From assembly GCA_041746635.1 (NCBI GenBank), contig JBGTGQ010000066.1, positions 1 through 64,000 of the forward strand: a stretch of 64,000 nt of DNA, in the 5' to 3' direction. Shown piece after piece: positions 1-7,418 of this stretch. Each line of letters begins with the position of its first letter. The first letter of the stretch is position 1. The notes under the pieces were generated by a model, which was not told the origin of the DNA, did no database searches, and worked only from the letters and a program-made list of their open reading frames with translations. Position numbers and translations under genes: made by a program. This stretch comes from CAMASH01 sp041746635 (GTDB lineage Bacteria > Verrucomicrobiota > Verrucomicrobiia > Chthoniobacterales > Terrimicrobiaceae).

Positions 1-90
1 CCTCCTGATGTTTTTGACTACCTTATCTTCGATCCGGCCTTGCGAAAATTCACAGATCAGCCGGAATTGAAGGCGTTTTTCGGGAACTGA
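1..90 (+). CDS. C-terminal end of a TPR-like protein (partial)
   Basis: The first 90 bases read open in frame 1 and end at TGA; the gene starts before the window. The 29 visible residues include a stretch DPALRKFTDQPELKAFFGN. This resembles the last residues of the next locus (DPAVRKFADRQELRGFY), so the two genes probably encode related proteins. No catalytic motif is visible. The function is unknown; a solenoid or TPR-like scaffold is an inference from the neighbour. Confidence 0.6.
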   Translation, partial: PPDVFDYLIFDPALRKFTDQPELKAFFGN

Positions 91-180
91 CCCCGCTCGA
101 TTTGTCACGGATTCGTCACGCGCTGGCTCTGGACAGAGTTCCCTCTCCCCGTTTGCTTGGGCTCGAAACTTTTCCCGACG

Positions 181-1070
181 ATGAGCATCACTTTTTCCAA
201 TTCCGGCACCCCCTCACCCGCAGATAAAATCGCTTCTGCCCGCGAACGGCGCCGGCGCATCAGCGCCTTGGACCGCAAAAAATCTTCCAACGCGGTCTTC
301 TTCTCCAGACTCAGTGCCAATTATGGCCCGGAGGAGGCTTGGCCCCGATCCAACGCGGCAAGGGCGGCTGGCAGGATCGCCGTGCCTCCCGCAAAGCAGG
401 CCGTCTCATCCCGGGTGTTTTGTCTTTTCGCCTTCGTAGCGTTGGGCGGGGCACTGCTTTCGCTCGGGGCCGGCTATGCCATTGGTCATTGGCAGGGGAA
501 ATCCAAGATGGAAAGCGAGATTGTATCCGCCCGCATTCAGAGCTTCAAACGCCTGCCTGCGGGTGAAACAGCGGCTCTGAACCAAGCCGTGGCCGGTTTG
601 CGGGACGGAAAATCCGAAGCCTCCTTCACCACTCTGAAGGATTTGCATAAAAAATTCCCGCAAGTCGCCTCGCTGAATTACCTGACCGCACTCGCCGCAC
701 TCGAAATCGGGCGCTACGTCTTGGCGGAAACCCATGAGAGAGACTCCATAAAGGCCGGCCAGCGCGTCCCGGACTGCCTCGCTTTGCTTTCCATGCTGGA
801 GGGCAGAAAATCCTCAGCAACCATGGGCCCAAAGGCCACTGGTGCCGGGGGCAAACAGGAGGAATTGCTCCGCGCCGCCATCACAGCCGACGCCGCCAAT
901 CCCTATCCTCACATCGAGCTGGCCAACCTGACATGGCCTTGGCGGACTCGCTTCTCGGGCAATGCCGGGAGTTATTGCCGGCCAATCTCTTTGCTTATCT
1001 CATGAGCGACCCGGCAGTGCGGAAATTCGCCGACCGCCAGGAGTTGCGCGGATTTTACGCTCAGCGCTAG
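181..1070 (+). pseudogene. Membrane-anchored TPR-like protein, frameshifted near its 3' end
   Basis: The reading frame from ATG 181 stays open to a stop at 1005, but its last ~25 codons look non-native (tryptophan- and arginine-rich). From about 925-933 the sequence continues sensibly in another frame (MALADSLLGQCRELL, then a tail ending at TAG 1070). Adding one base near 931 would join ELANL to this tail. The tail matches the C-terminus of the upstream partial gene, which supports the frameshift. The protein has a basic, low-complexity N-terminus, one membrane segment (about residues 78-100, around LGGALLSLGAGYAIGHW) and a helical region rich in A/L that resembles TPR repeats. It could be a real lesion or a sequencing error. 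An upstream TTG at 157 is also possible as start; no clear ribosome-binding site is present. Confidence 0.6.
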
Positions 1071-1200
1071 GGGACGGAATACCGACCCGCGCCGACCCGC
1101 CGGGGTCCTATATGACGAAATCGTAACGATCCCTGCATTGCCCGGCTGTTGGTCTTGATATTCTGACAGGACGTGGCAGCCTCGACTGCCAGCGTGTGTC

Positions 1201-2217
1201 ATGCCCGGACTTCTCTCAATCCTATTCCCATCCCTTGGAAAAACCATTGGCAAGGCTGCTGTCCTGCTGGTGGTGTTTTCCTCGGCGGCCCTGGCGGATG
1301 ATGTCCTGACGGTCGATCTCCCGCTCTCATCGCCCCTGGCAAGCCTCCCCGCCCGGCTGGCCGCCACCCCCCGACAGGTGGCCACACCGGATGGAAACGG
1401 CTATGCGGAGTTTTCCCTGCTGCCCATTCAGGATGAACGAGATCTGCTCGTGACCGTGGTTTTTAAGGAGGACGGAGAAAAGGGTCCTTCGCTTTTCTGG
1501 ATCAACGAAGCGTCCGCGCAGCAGGTCGGTCTCTCCGAGGATCTCGCGGACGGAGTAAAAGGAGTCAACCAGCGCACAATTTTGGTCCCCCGTGAGGCTT
1601 CCACCCAGCAGGGAAAACTGATCGTGCATGGCGACCAATCCAAGATTCTTCGCGTCCGGCTGGACTGGGTGCCGTTGCGGCAAATCTTCGCCGCCGCCGA
1701 TCAAAGGCCTGTCGCCTTCCTCCTCAGCGATCGTTTTTTGCAGGATACCGAGTTGACTGGGAGCAAGACCCTGAGTCCACCGGATATCTGGTTCGGCAAG
1801 ATCCTGGAAGCGTCGCTGCAAGAAGAGCCGGAATCGCTGGCGGAGAACGTGGAATTTGTCGTGCCCCTCGACCAGCCGGTGGCGCAGGCGATTTTTACGG
1901 TGAAAGTTCTGGGTTTGCCGCTCGAGGGGACGGCGAAGATCTGGGTCAACGGAACGCAAGCCGGACAGTTGCAACCCGCGATTCCCTCGCTCTCGGATCC
2001 GGGTTATCTCAAGGGTGAATCAGGTCGGGTCCTTTACGCGGGCTGGCGAAGCGGCGCGCTTTACATCCCGGCGAGCCTGCTCAAAACCGGGGACAATTCC
2101 ATTGTGATTGCCGCGCCCGGTGGCGAGACGTTCCTGCGCGATGCCGCCCTGCAGTTACGTGCGGAAGGGGAAGAGCAAATCCCACCTCCCGATGAGATCG
2201 TGGCCAACGAGCCATAA
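1201..2217 (+). CDS. Exported protein of unknown function linked to the T2SS-like operon
   Basis: This gene encodes 338 residues with a typical Sec signal peptide: a hydrophobic core KAAVLLVVFSSAALA, with likely cleavage near residue 32 before DD. The mature part is rich in beta-prone segments, and the C-terminal third (IWVNGTQAG, GWRSGALYIPASLL) looks like a jelly-roll or galactose-binding-type fold. That fold assignment is an inference. There are no catalytic motifs I recognise. The start is ATG 1201. A 6-bp hairpin (TGGCAG/CTGCCA, 1174-1191) lies where a ribosome-binding site would be expected. The gene ends 12 bases before gspG, so it is probably the first gene of that operon and may be a substrate or an accessory periplasmic part of the machine. 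Confidence 0.8.
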   Translation: MPGLLSILFPSLGKTIGKAAVLLVVFSSAALADDVLTVDLPLSSPLASLPARLAATPRQVATPDGNGYAEFSLLPIQDERDLLVTVVFKEDGEKGPSLFWINEASAQQVGLSEDLADGVKGVNQRTILVPREASTQQGKLIVHGDQSKILRVRLDWVPLRQIFAAADQRPVAFLLSDRFLQDTELTGSKTLSPPDIWFGKILEASLQEEPESLAENVEFVVPLDQPVAQAIFTVKVLGLPLEGTAKIWVNGTQAGQLQPAIPSLSDPGYLKGESGRVLYAGWRSGALYIPASLLKTGDNSIVIAAPGGETFLRDAALQLRAEGEEQIPPPDEIVANEP

Positions 2218-2229
2218 GGAACTTTTTTG

Positions 2230-2676
2230 ATGTCCATGATCGCTAATCATTTTTCCCCAACACCGAATCGGTTCGCTTCCGCAAAGGCTTATACGCTTTT
2301 TGAAATCATGCTCGTGCTGGGCATCATCGCCGTGCTGGTGGGCTCGGCCATTTACCTGCTGGTGGGCAACGTGGACGTGGCCAAGGAGCAGCGGGTGGAC
2401 ACCGACATTCAGGCCATTACCACGCAGTTAAAGGTTTACGAGATGCAGAACTACACCTTTCCCAGCACGGAGCAGGGATTGGAGGCGCTGGTCAAGAGAC
2501 CCTCGACCGAGCCGGCCCCGCGCAAATGGCGGCAGTTGATGGAATCCGTGCCAGTGGATCCGTGGGGCACCGAATATGCTTACGAATTTCCGGGCAAGAA
2601 AAACCCCAAGGGCTACGACCTGTACTCGCTGGGTCCAGACCGCAAACCGGGTGAGGATGATCTGCCGCAGAAATAA
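2230..2676 (+). CDS. gspG: Type II secretion major pseudopilin GspG
   Basis: GspG is the main subunit of the periplasmic pseudopilus that pushes substrates through the secretin. The 148-residue protein has a prepilin-type N-terminus, AYTLFEIMLVLGIIAVLV, with the conserved Glu five residues into the mature chain. A long helix follows, then the GspG signature: FPSTEQGLEAL, a conserved DPWG, and LYSLGPDRKPGEDD, matching the calcium-binding C-terminal loop of the family. The processing site is Ala-Tyr rather than the common Gly-Phe. Start ATG 2230 is preceded by AAGGA at 2217-2221; TTG 2227 and ATG 2236 are alternatives. It overlaps gspH. Confidence 0.95.
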   Translation: MSMIANHFSPTPNRFASAKAYTLFEIMLVLGIIAVLVGSAIYLLVGNVDVAKEQRVDTDIQAITTQLKVYEMQNYTFPSTEQGLEALVKRPSTEPAPRKWRQLMESVPVDPWGTEYAYEFPGKKNPKGYDLYSLGPDRKPGEDDLPQK

Positions 2677-3133
2677 CCGCCGTTCCGGCCGCCGGGCCTA
2701 CACTTTTCTCGAGGTGGCCCTGGCTCTTGGCATCATTGCCGTGGTCTTCGCGGCAGTGGTTCCTGTGGTGGCGGCGGGCAGCACGGAGCGCCGCTTGCGC
2801 GACGGAATGGAATCCCTCGCGCAGTTCGTGCGCGACAATCGTATGGAAGCCGAGAAAACCGGCCGGGAACGAATTCTGATCGTTCAGCCCGGCGGATTGG
2901 CCGTGCGCATGGGAGAGAAAATTCTGCCCGGCGTCGCCGCCCCGCGGGGAGCGGCGCTTTCGTTCCGGTACCCCCAGGGCGAGTGGGACAAGGCGGACGG
3001 TCAGGAATGGCGGGTTTTCTCCTCCGGAGTTGTCGCGCCGGCCAGCTTGCGCATGAAGGTTGGCAAGGACTGGATCGAAACCGATTTTGATTTTCTCACC
3101 GGGGGGGTGGCCGCAGAGCGGTATTCGTTCTAG
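2657..3133 (+). CDS. gspH: Minor pseudopilin, GspH-like
   Basis: The 158-residue product begins with a short basic leader and a class III prepilin signal, AYTFLEVALALGIIAVVFAAV, with Glu at the expected position. The rest resembles GspH/FimT: a helix (SLAQFVRDNRMEAEKTGRE) followed by beta-rich segments. Minor pseudopilins form the tip or adapters of the pseudopilus. Start ATG 2657 is chosen because it gives a leader of normal length and a 20-base overlap with gspG, implying translational coupling; GTG 2651 is an alternative. Assignment to GspH rather than another minor pseudopilin rests on gene order as much as on sequence. Confidence 0.85.
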   Translation: MICRRNNRRSGRRAYTFLEVALALGIIAVVFAAVVPVVAAGSTERRLRDGMESLAQFVRDNRMEAEKTGRERILIVQPGGLAVRMGEKILPGVAAPRGAALSFRYPQGEWDKADGQEWRVFSSGVVAPASLRMKVGKDWIETDFDFLTGGVAAERYSF

Positions 3134-3144
3134 ACGCCACGCCC

Positions 3145-3537
3145 ATGTTGCACCCCATTTCCACCATGCGCAGGCGGCAGGCCTTTACCCTCATTGAGGT
3201 CCTCACCGCCATGGGGATCTTTAGTTTTGCCGTCCTCGGTCTCCTCTTCGCCCTCAACGTCACTGCGGACGCCTCCGGAGAAGTGCAACGGCAGAAAATG
3301 ATCCGGGGCGAAATCGAAAACCGCCTGGCGCGGCTGTCGCTGCCACCGCTCAAGGAATTTTCAGCCAGCGTCGAAGCAGATGGCATTCGTTACGTCGAGG
3401 AGATCCGCCCGGAATCGGTTAAGACACGGGATTTGACCATGTTGCCGGGATACTGGCGCGTGCGGGTCCTGGCTGAGTGGAAGGCCGGCGGCCAACTTCA
3501 AAAGTGGGATGCGTCCCATCTCATCTGGAGCCCATGA
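3145..3537 (+). CDS. gspI: Minor pseudopilin, GspI-like
   Basis: The 130-residue protein has a prepilin leader ending QAFTLIEVLTAMGIFSFAVLG. The mature chain is short (about 110 residues), as in the GspI family, with a helical stem (EIENRLARLSLPPL) and a small beta domain. GspI normally nucleates the GspI-J-K tip complex, and here the three genes are consecutive. The start is taken as ATG 3145; ATG 3166 would give a shorter leader (MRRRQ) and is equally plausible. The stop overlaps the start of gspJ by 4 bases. Confidence 0.85.
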   Translation: MLHPISTMRRRQAFTLIEVLTAMGIFSFAVLGLLFALNVTADASGEVQRQKMIRGEIENRLARLSLPPLKEFSASVEADGIRYVEEIRPESVKTRDLTMLPGYWRVRVLAEWKAGGQLQKWDASHLIWSP

Positions 3538-4193
3538 GGTTTGGACCGACAACGCGGCAGAAAACCGGGCGCGCCTTCACCCTGCTGGAGGTCCTGCTCG
3601 CGGTCACGATCTTCCTCTTGCTGGCCGGTGGGATTTTCGCGGCCGTCACCGTGAGCATCAAGGCCTCCGGCGAAATTGTCCGGATCGGGCAGGAGGCCGA
3701 GCGGCTTGACGCCCTGCAGCGGTTTCTTCGGCAGATCTTTTCCAACCTGCCCGGCACGGCCCGCATCGAACTCCGGGTTCGACCGGTCAGCGGGCGCGGC
3801 AATGCCGTGGAATTGTTGCTCTGGCCGGTGCCGGAATTTGCCAGCTTCTCGCAGAATGCCCGCGAAACCGGCGGTCTGGCTCTGGGCGCACTGCCGGACG
3901 GCAGCGGTATGTTTACCCTCTCGCTGACCAATTTCGGTGCTGAGTTGTCGGCGGATAACCGGGATAAGCAAATGCAGGGCGCGGCCTGGACCGCGATGCT
4001 TCCCGGCATTCGCGAGGTCCAGTGGCGCTTCGCCGCGGCCGAGACCAACGGACTCCAGGAAACCTGGGACCCATCCAACGGCCGGCCCGGTCTGGCGAAT
4101 CTGGAAATCACCATGGCGGACGGAACCGAGAAGCACTGGCAGTTCCTCATTCCCGCCCTTCAACCTCCCGGGGACGTTGCGCCACAACCATGA
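3534..4193 (+). CDS. gspJ: Minor pseudopilin, GspJ-like
   Basis: The 219-residue product has a prepilin leader with AFTLLEVLLAVTIFLLLAGGIF and a larger C-terminal beta domain, typical of GspJ, which partners GspI and GspK at the pseudopilus tip. Start ATG 3534 overlaps the gspI stop codon as ATGA, which fixes it. The segment around REVQWRFAAAETNGLQETWDP corresponds to the late beta strands of GspJ proteins. It ends in another ATGA overlap with gspK. Confidence 0.85.
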   Translation: MRFGPTTRQKTGRAFTLLEVLLAVTIFLLLAGGIFAAVTVSIKASGEIVRIGQEAERLDALQRFLRQIFSNLPGTARIELRVRPVSGRGNAVELLLWPVPEFASFSQNARETGGLALGALPDGSGMFTLSLTNFGAELSADNRDKQMQGAAWTAMLPGIREVQWRFAAAETNGLQETWDPSNGRPGLANLEITMADGTEKHWQFLIPALQPPGDVAPQP

Positions 4194-5116
4194 AGATTCC
4201 ACGATTGCAAAGCGATTCCCGTCGCGGGGCGGCCCTCTTGCTCACCCTCTGGTGCATCGCCATGGTGGCGGTCACGGTCGTGCTGACCGCGCGCATCGTC
4301 GATTCCGACGTAGAGAACGAAAGCATGCGGACGCGCCGTTTTGAAGCCCGTGAATTGGCCCTCAGCGGCATCGCCCATGGGATGAACCCAGGACTCAAGC
4401 GCGACAGTGAACTCTTTGATCAGAAATTTACCGACGGCGGCGCGTTGGTCGTGCGGGTCATGAGCGAAAGTGCCCGCCTGAACATCAACTTGCTGGCCAA
4501 AGAAAAGGGCGAACGAACCTTGAAGGATCTCTTTTCCCTCTGGGGCGTTCCCGATGACGAAGCGCGGATCGCGGTGGATTCCCTGGCAGATTGGGTGGAC
4601 GCGGGCGACCTGCGCCGCTTGAACGGAGCTGAAAAAGATGAGTTGCAAGACCAAACGCTTTACTCCCTGCCGCAAAATCGGGATTTCCAATCCGTTTCCG
4701 AAATGCGGAGAGTACGGGGCATGGACTCGGTCGCACGCTACAATCCGGATTGGAGCGAATATTTTTCGGTGCTCAGCCGCATTCCGCTCGACATTCAAGA
4801 TGCTCCGCCGGATGCGCTGCGGGTGATAGCCGGACTTTCCGGCGAGCAGGCGGAAACTCTGGTGGAATTCCGCAATGGCGGTGATGGCCTGCCCGGCACG
4901 TCCGATGACCGGCTGATCAAGAATCTGGAGGAGGTCGTCACGCGAACCAGTCTGAGCGAGGCCCAAGCCGAGGCCCTGCGCGCTGGATTTCAAGTTGGGG
5001 CAGAACCCACCCGGGTCGAAAGCACGGGGAAAGTCGGTGGCGCGTCTTTCCGCATTTGCACCGTGGCGGAGCGTTCGCAAGAGAAATCCGCGCCATTGAG
5101 TTGGGAGGAGCAATGA
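4190..5116 (+). CDS. gspK: Pseudopilus tip protein GspK
   Basis: The 308-residue protein has a short leader and hydrophobic N-helix (ALLLTLWCIAMVAVTVVLTA). The GspK-type body follows: SARLNINL near residue 95, then a helical domain with LADWVDAGDLRR and SVSEMRRVRGM. GspK caps the pseudopilus and is usually the largest minor pseudopilin. Here the conserved Glu at position 5 of the mature chain is not evident, as is usual for GspK. Start ATG 4190 overlaps the gspJ stop (ATGA). The 3' end overlaps the start of gspL. Confidence 0.87.
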   Translation: MKIPRLQSDSRRGAALLLTLWCIAMVAVTVVLTARIVDSDVENESMRTRRFEARELALSGIAHGMNPGLKRDSELFDQKFTDGGALVVRVMSESARLNINLLAKEKGERTLKDLFSLWGVPDDEARIAVDSLADWVDAGDLRRLNGAEKDELQDQTLYSLPQNRDFQSVSEMRRVRGMDSVARYNPDWSEYFSVLSRIPLDIQDAPPDALRVIAGLSGEQAETLVEFRNGGDGLPGTSDDRLIKNLEEVVTRTSLSEAQAEALRAGFQVGAEPTRVESTGKVGGASFRICTVAERSQEKSAPLSWEEQ

Positions 5117-6318
5117 AACAAAGCCCGGCCAGCGTGCTGATCCGCCTGCGTGAGGAATGGGAAGCCTGGAAACTGCCCGGGGAAGGGGAGGTTTTGGGCC
5201 AGCCGCCGCGATTGCTGGGCGCCGCGGCGGACCACCTTTCATCCGCGAAAAATCGGATTCTGGCCCTCCCCGCACGCCTGGTCATGGCCGCGCCGATCTG
5301 GGTGAACTCGACCGATCCCGAGGTGGTCCAGACCTCGATCGCGCTGGAGCTGGAGGTCCGGGGCTGGCTGCCGCGCAAAAAAACCACGGATGCCGTGTGC
5401 TCCCGCAAAATTGAGGCCGGCGGCAAAACTTTGGTCGTTGCCGCCATCTTTCCCGCCGAGGCACCCGCGCCCTACTCGGGGACCGACTTCGCGCGCTACG
5501 AGGCCAGCCCGTTTTTGGTCGAGCCGGGCGAAAATGGCGTGGCTTTGTGGAGGGAGGGCGACGATCTGGTCGCCGTTTTCAGCCGGGGCACCGCAGTGGT
5601 TTATTGGGCCACCTTGGACTGGCCGGCAAGTCCGGCGCAAATCCGCATTTGGCTGGAAATGTTATCCCTGCAATTGATCGCGACGAAAATTCTGGAAACC
5701 GCCCCACGGCGGATCGTGCTGGATCCCGCTCTGGGTGACCTGGACCTGACCGGGCATTTTCCCGGTGCGCCCCGCGAAAATGCCAGCTTTCCTCCGACGT
5801 TGAAAAACGCGGACTTCGCCTGGAAGCCCGAGACCACCCGCGAAATCGAGCGCAAAGCGGACTCAACCCGGAAAACCCGGCAGATCGCACTGGCCTTGGC
5901 GGCAGTTTACTTGGTTTTTGCCCTTGCCGCCGGTCTCCACCTCGGCTGGCTGGCCTGGAAATCGCGTCTGCTGCAAAACCAAATTGCAGCCCTTGAGGCC
6001 GCCACCAGCGAATTTCAACCCGTCGTGCGGGAATGGCGGTTCATCGGTCCAGGCGCAGAATCCGCGAATTTTCCCCTCGAAATCCTGCACCACGTCGTTC
6101 GCAACCTGCCCGCCAGCGGCATCCGCCTGACGATTTATGATACAACCGACGGACGCGTCACCATCGAGGGCGAAGCGGTCTCCGCCACCCTCGCCTCGCA
6201 GTTTTTTTCCGCCATGACCAACGATGGAGATTTGCAACGCATGAACTGGCAGATGCCGACACCCGCCTTGCTCCCCAACAATGCGGCGCGTTTTCAACTC
6301 ACCGGAGCCCTGCCATGA
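5113..6318 (+). CDS. gspL: Inner-membrane assembly protein, GspL-like (PilM/PilN-like fusion)
   Basis: The 401-residue protein has a cytoplasmic N-terminal part of about 255 residues that resembles the actin-like GspL/PilM domain. One membrane helix follows (about residues 257-277, LALAAVYLVFALAAGLHLGW), then a coiled segment and a PilN-like periplasmic ferredoxin-like domain (about 300-401). GspL links the ATPase GspE to the pseudopilus assembly platform. Start ATG 5113 is preceded by GGGAGGAG at 5103-5110, the strongest ribosome-binding site in the operon, and overlaps the gspK stop. Sequence identity to classical GspL is low; the call relies on topology and operon position. Confidence 0.75.
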   Translation: MKQSPASVLIRLREEWEAWKLPGEGEVLGQPPRLLGAAADHLSSAKNRILALPARLVMAAPIWVNSTDPEVVQTSIALELEVRGWLPRKKTTDAVCSRKIEAGGKTLVVAAIFPAEAPAPYSGTDFARYEASPFLVEPGENGVALWREGDDLVAVFSRGTAVVYWATLDWPASPAQIRIWLEMLSLQLIATKILETAPRRIVLDPALGDLDLTGHFPGAPRENASFPPTLKNADFAWKPETTREIERKADSTRKTRQIALALAAVYLVFALAAGLHLGWLAWKSRLLQNQIAALEAATSEFQPVVREWRFIGPGAESANFPLEILHHVVRNLPASGIRLTIYDTTDGRVTIEGEAVSATLASQFFSAMTNDGDLQRMNWQMPTPALLPNNAARFQLTGALP

Positions 6319-6857
6319 GAAAACCCACCGCCAGCGAACGCCGCTTAGTCGCGATCTTTGTCGGACTGATCTTCCTCCTGCTCAACTTTTTCGTGATCAG
6401 ATGGTATTCCGCCGGGCGGCAACAACTCTCCGCCCAAGTGACCGCGTTGGAGCAAACCGCCGCCGAATATCGGGCTCTCCTGACCGAACGCCCCCAGTGG
6501 GAGGCCCGCCAGCAGTGGGTGCAAGCGCACCCGCTGGAAACCCACCAAGGCCGCGAGGCGGAATCGCGTTTCGCCGAAGAGATTCAGACCACTCTCACCC
6601 AAAACGGCCTCGACATCGATGCCCAGCAGTTGAAAGATTCCGCCCTCGATGGCGGCCTGGTGCAAGCACAGTTGGAGTTCAGCGTGAAGGGCCGCCTGGA
6701 GCAGGTCATTCGCTGGCTTTGTCAGATCCAGCAACCCGGCAACCATCTGGTGGTGCAATCCTTAACCCTTCGTCGCATCGACGACGGCGACACCATGAAT
6801 GCCCGCATCCGCATCGGAAAAATATTTCGCGCCGGGAAGGTCGCCCAAACGCCATGA
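6315..6857 (+). CDS. gspM: Inner-membrane assembly protein, GspM/PilO-like
   Basis: The 180-residue product has one N-terminal membrane helix (VAIFVGLIFLLLNFFVIRWY), a coiled-coil stretch (about residues 35-60) and a small periplasmic alpha/beta domain. This is the GspM/PilO plan. GspM forms a heterodimer with GspL in the assembly platform. It starts at ATG 6315 inside the gspL stop (ATGA) and ends in another ATGA overlap with the next gene. Confidence 0.75.
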   Translation: MRKPTASERRLVAIFVGLIFLLLNFFVIRWYSAGRQQLSAQVTALEQTAAEYRALLTERPQWEARQQWVQAHPLETHQGREAESRFAEEIQTTLTQNGLDIDAQQLKDSALDGGLVQAQLEFSVKGRLEQVIRWLCQIQQPGNHLVVQSLTLRRIDDGDTMNARIRIGKIFRAGKVAQTP

Positions 6858-7414
6858 GCACCCGCCTCCTGCCCGTGATTTCTTCCGCTGTGGTAATGGC
6901 ACTCTCCGGTCAGATCCTGCCCGCCGCCGAGTCAGAAGGTGCCTTCAAGCCGGCCGCTCATCCGGTGGAACGCTACCAACACATTTGGGAGAAGTCGCCC
7001 TTTGTCACCGAAGCGCCCGTCATTCAGGAATCGGGGGGATTGGCCCAGCGCTTCGCCCTTACCGGCGTCGCCTCGTTGCAGAATCAGCCAATGGTCTTTG
7101 TGCTGGATCGCCAATCGCTCTCCCGCCTGGTTGTCACCAGCGTGCGCAACCAACAGGGCCTCGAGCTGGTTTCCGTTGAGGGCCAGGGCGATCCGAAGCA
7201 GTCCACTGCCATCATCCGTCTCGGAACGGAACAGGCCGTTATTCGCTACGATCTCGCTGCGTTGCAAAGCGTCAACCCATCGCCCGAAAACCCTTCCCCC
7301 GCCGCCGCGCCACAGCCGGTCGAGGCCGCAGTTCCACAGACCCGAACCACCAACTCCCCGCCGCGGGCCCTCCGCGTTATCCGACGATCCAAGCCCATTA
7401 ATCTCACCAAATGA
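6854..7414 (+). CDS. Exported protein at the GspC/PilP position
   Basis: The 186-residue protein has an N-terminal signal peptide (LLPVISSAVVMALSGQILPAA) and no other membrane segment. Its central part (about residues 55-130) is beta-rich, with a short domain that includes FALTGVASLQNQPMVFVLD. The tail is proline-rich and basic and ends RVIRRSKPINLTK. Between gspM and the secretin gene one expects GspC or PilP, the periplasmic connector that binds the secretin N0 domain. The size and an HR-like beta domain fit this role, but I see no clear family signature, so the role is inferred. The gene overlaps gspM by 4 bases and ends 4 bases before gspD. Confidence 0.6.
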   Translation: MSTRLLPVISSAVVMALSGQILPAAESEGAFKPAAHPVERYQHIWEKSPFVTEAPVIQESGGLAQRFALTGVASLQNQPMVFVLDRQSLSRLVVTSVRNQQGLELVSVEGQGDPKQSTAIIRLGTEQAVIRYDLAALQSVNPSPENPSPAAAPQPVEAAVPQTRTTNSPPRALRVIRRSKPINLTK

Positions 7415-7418
7415 TATC

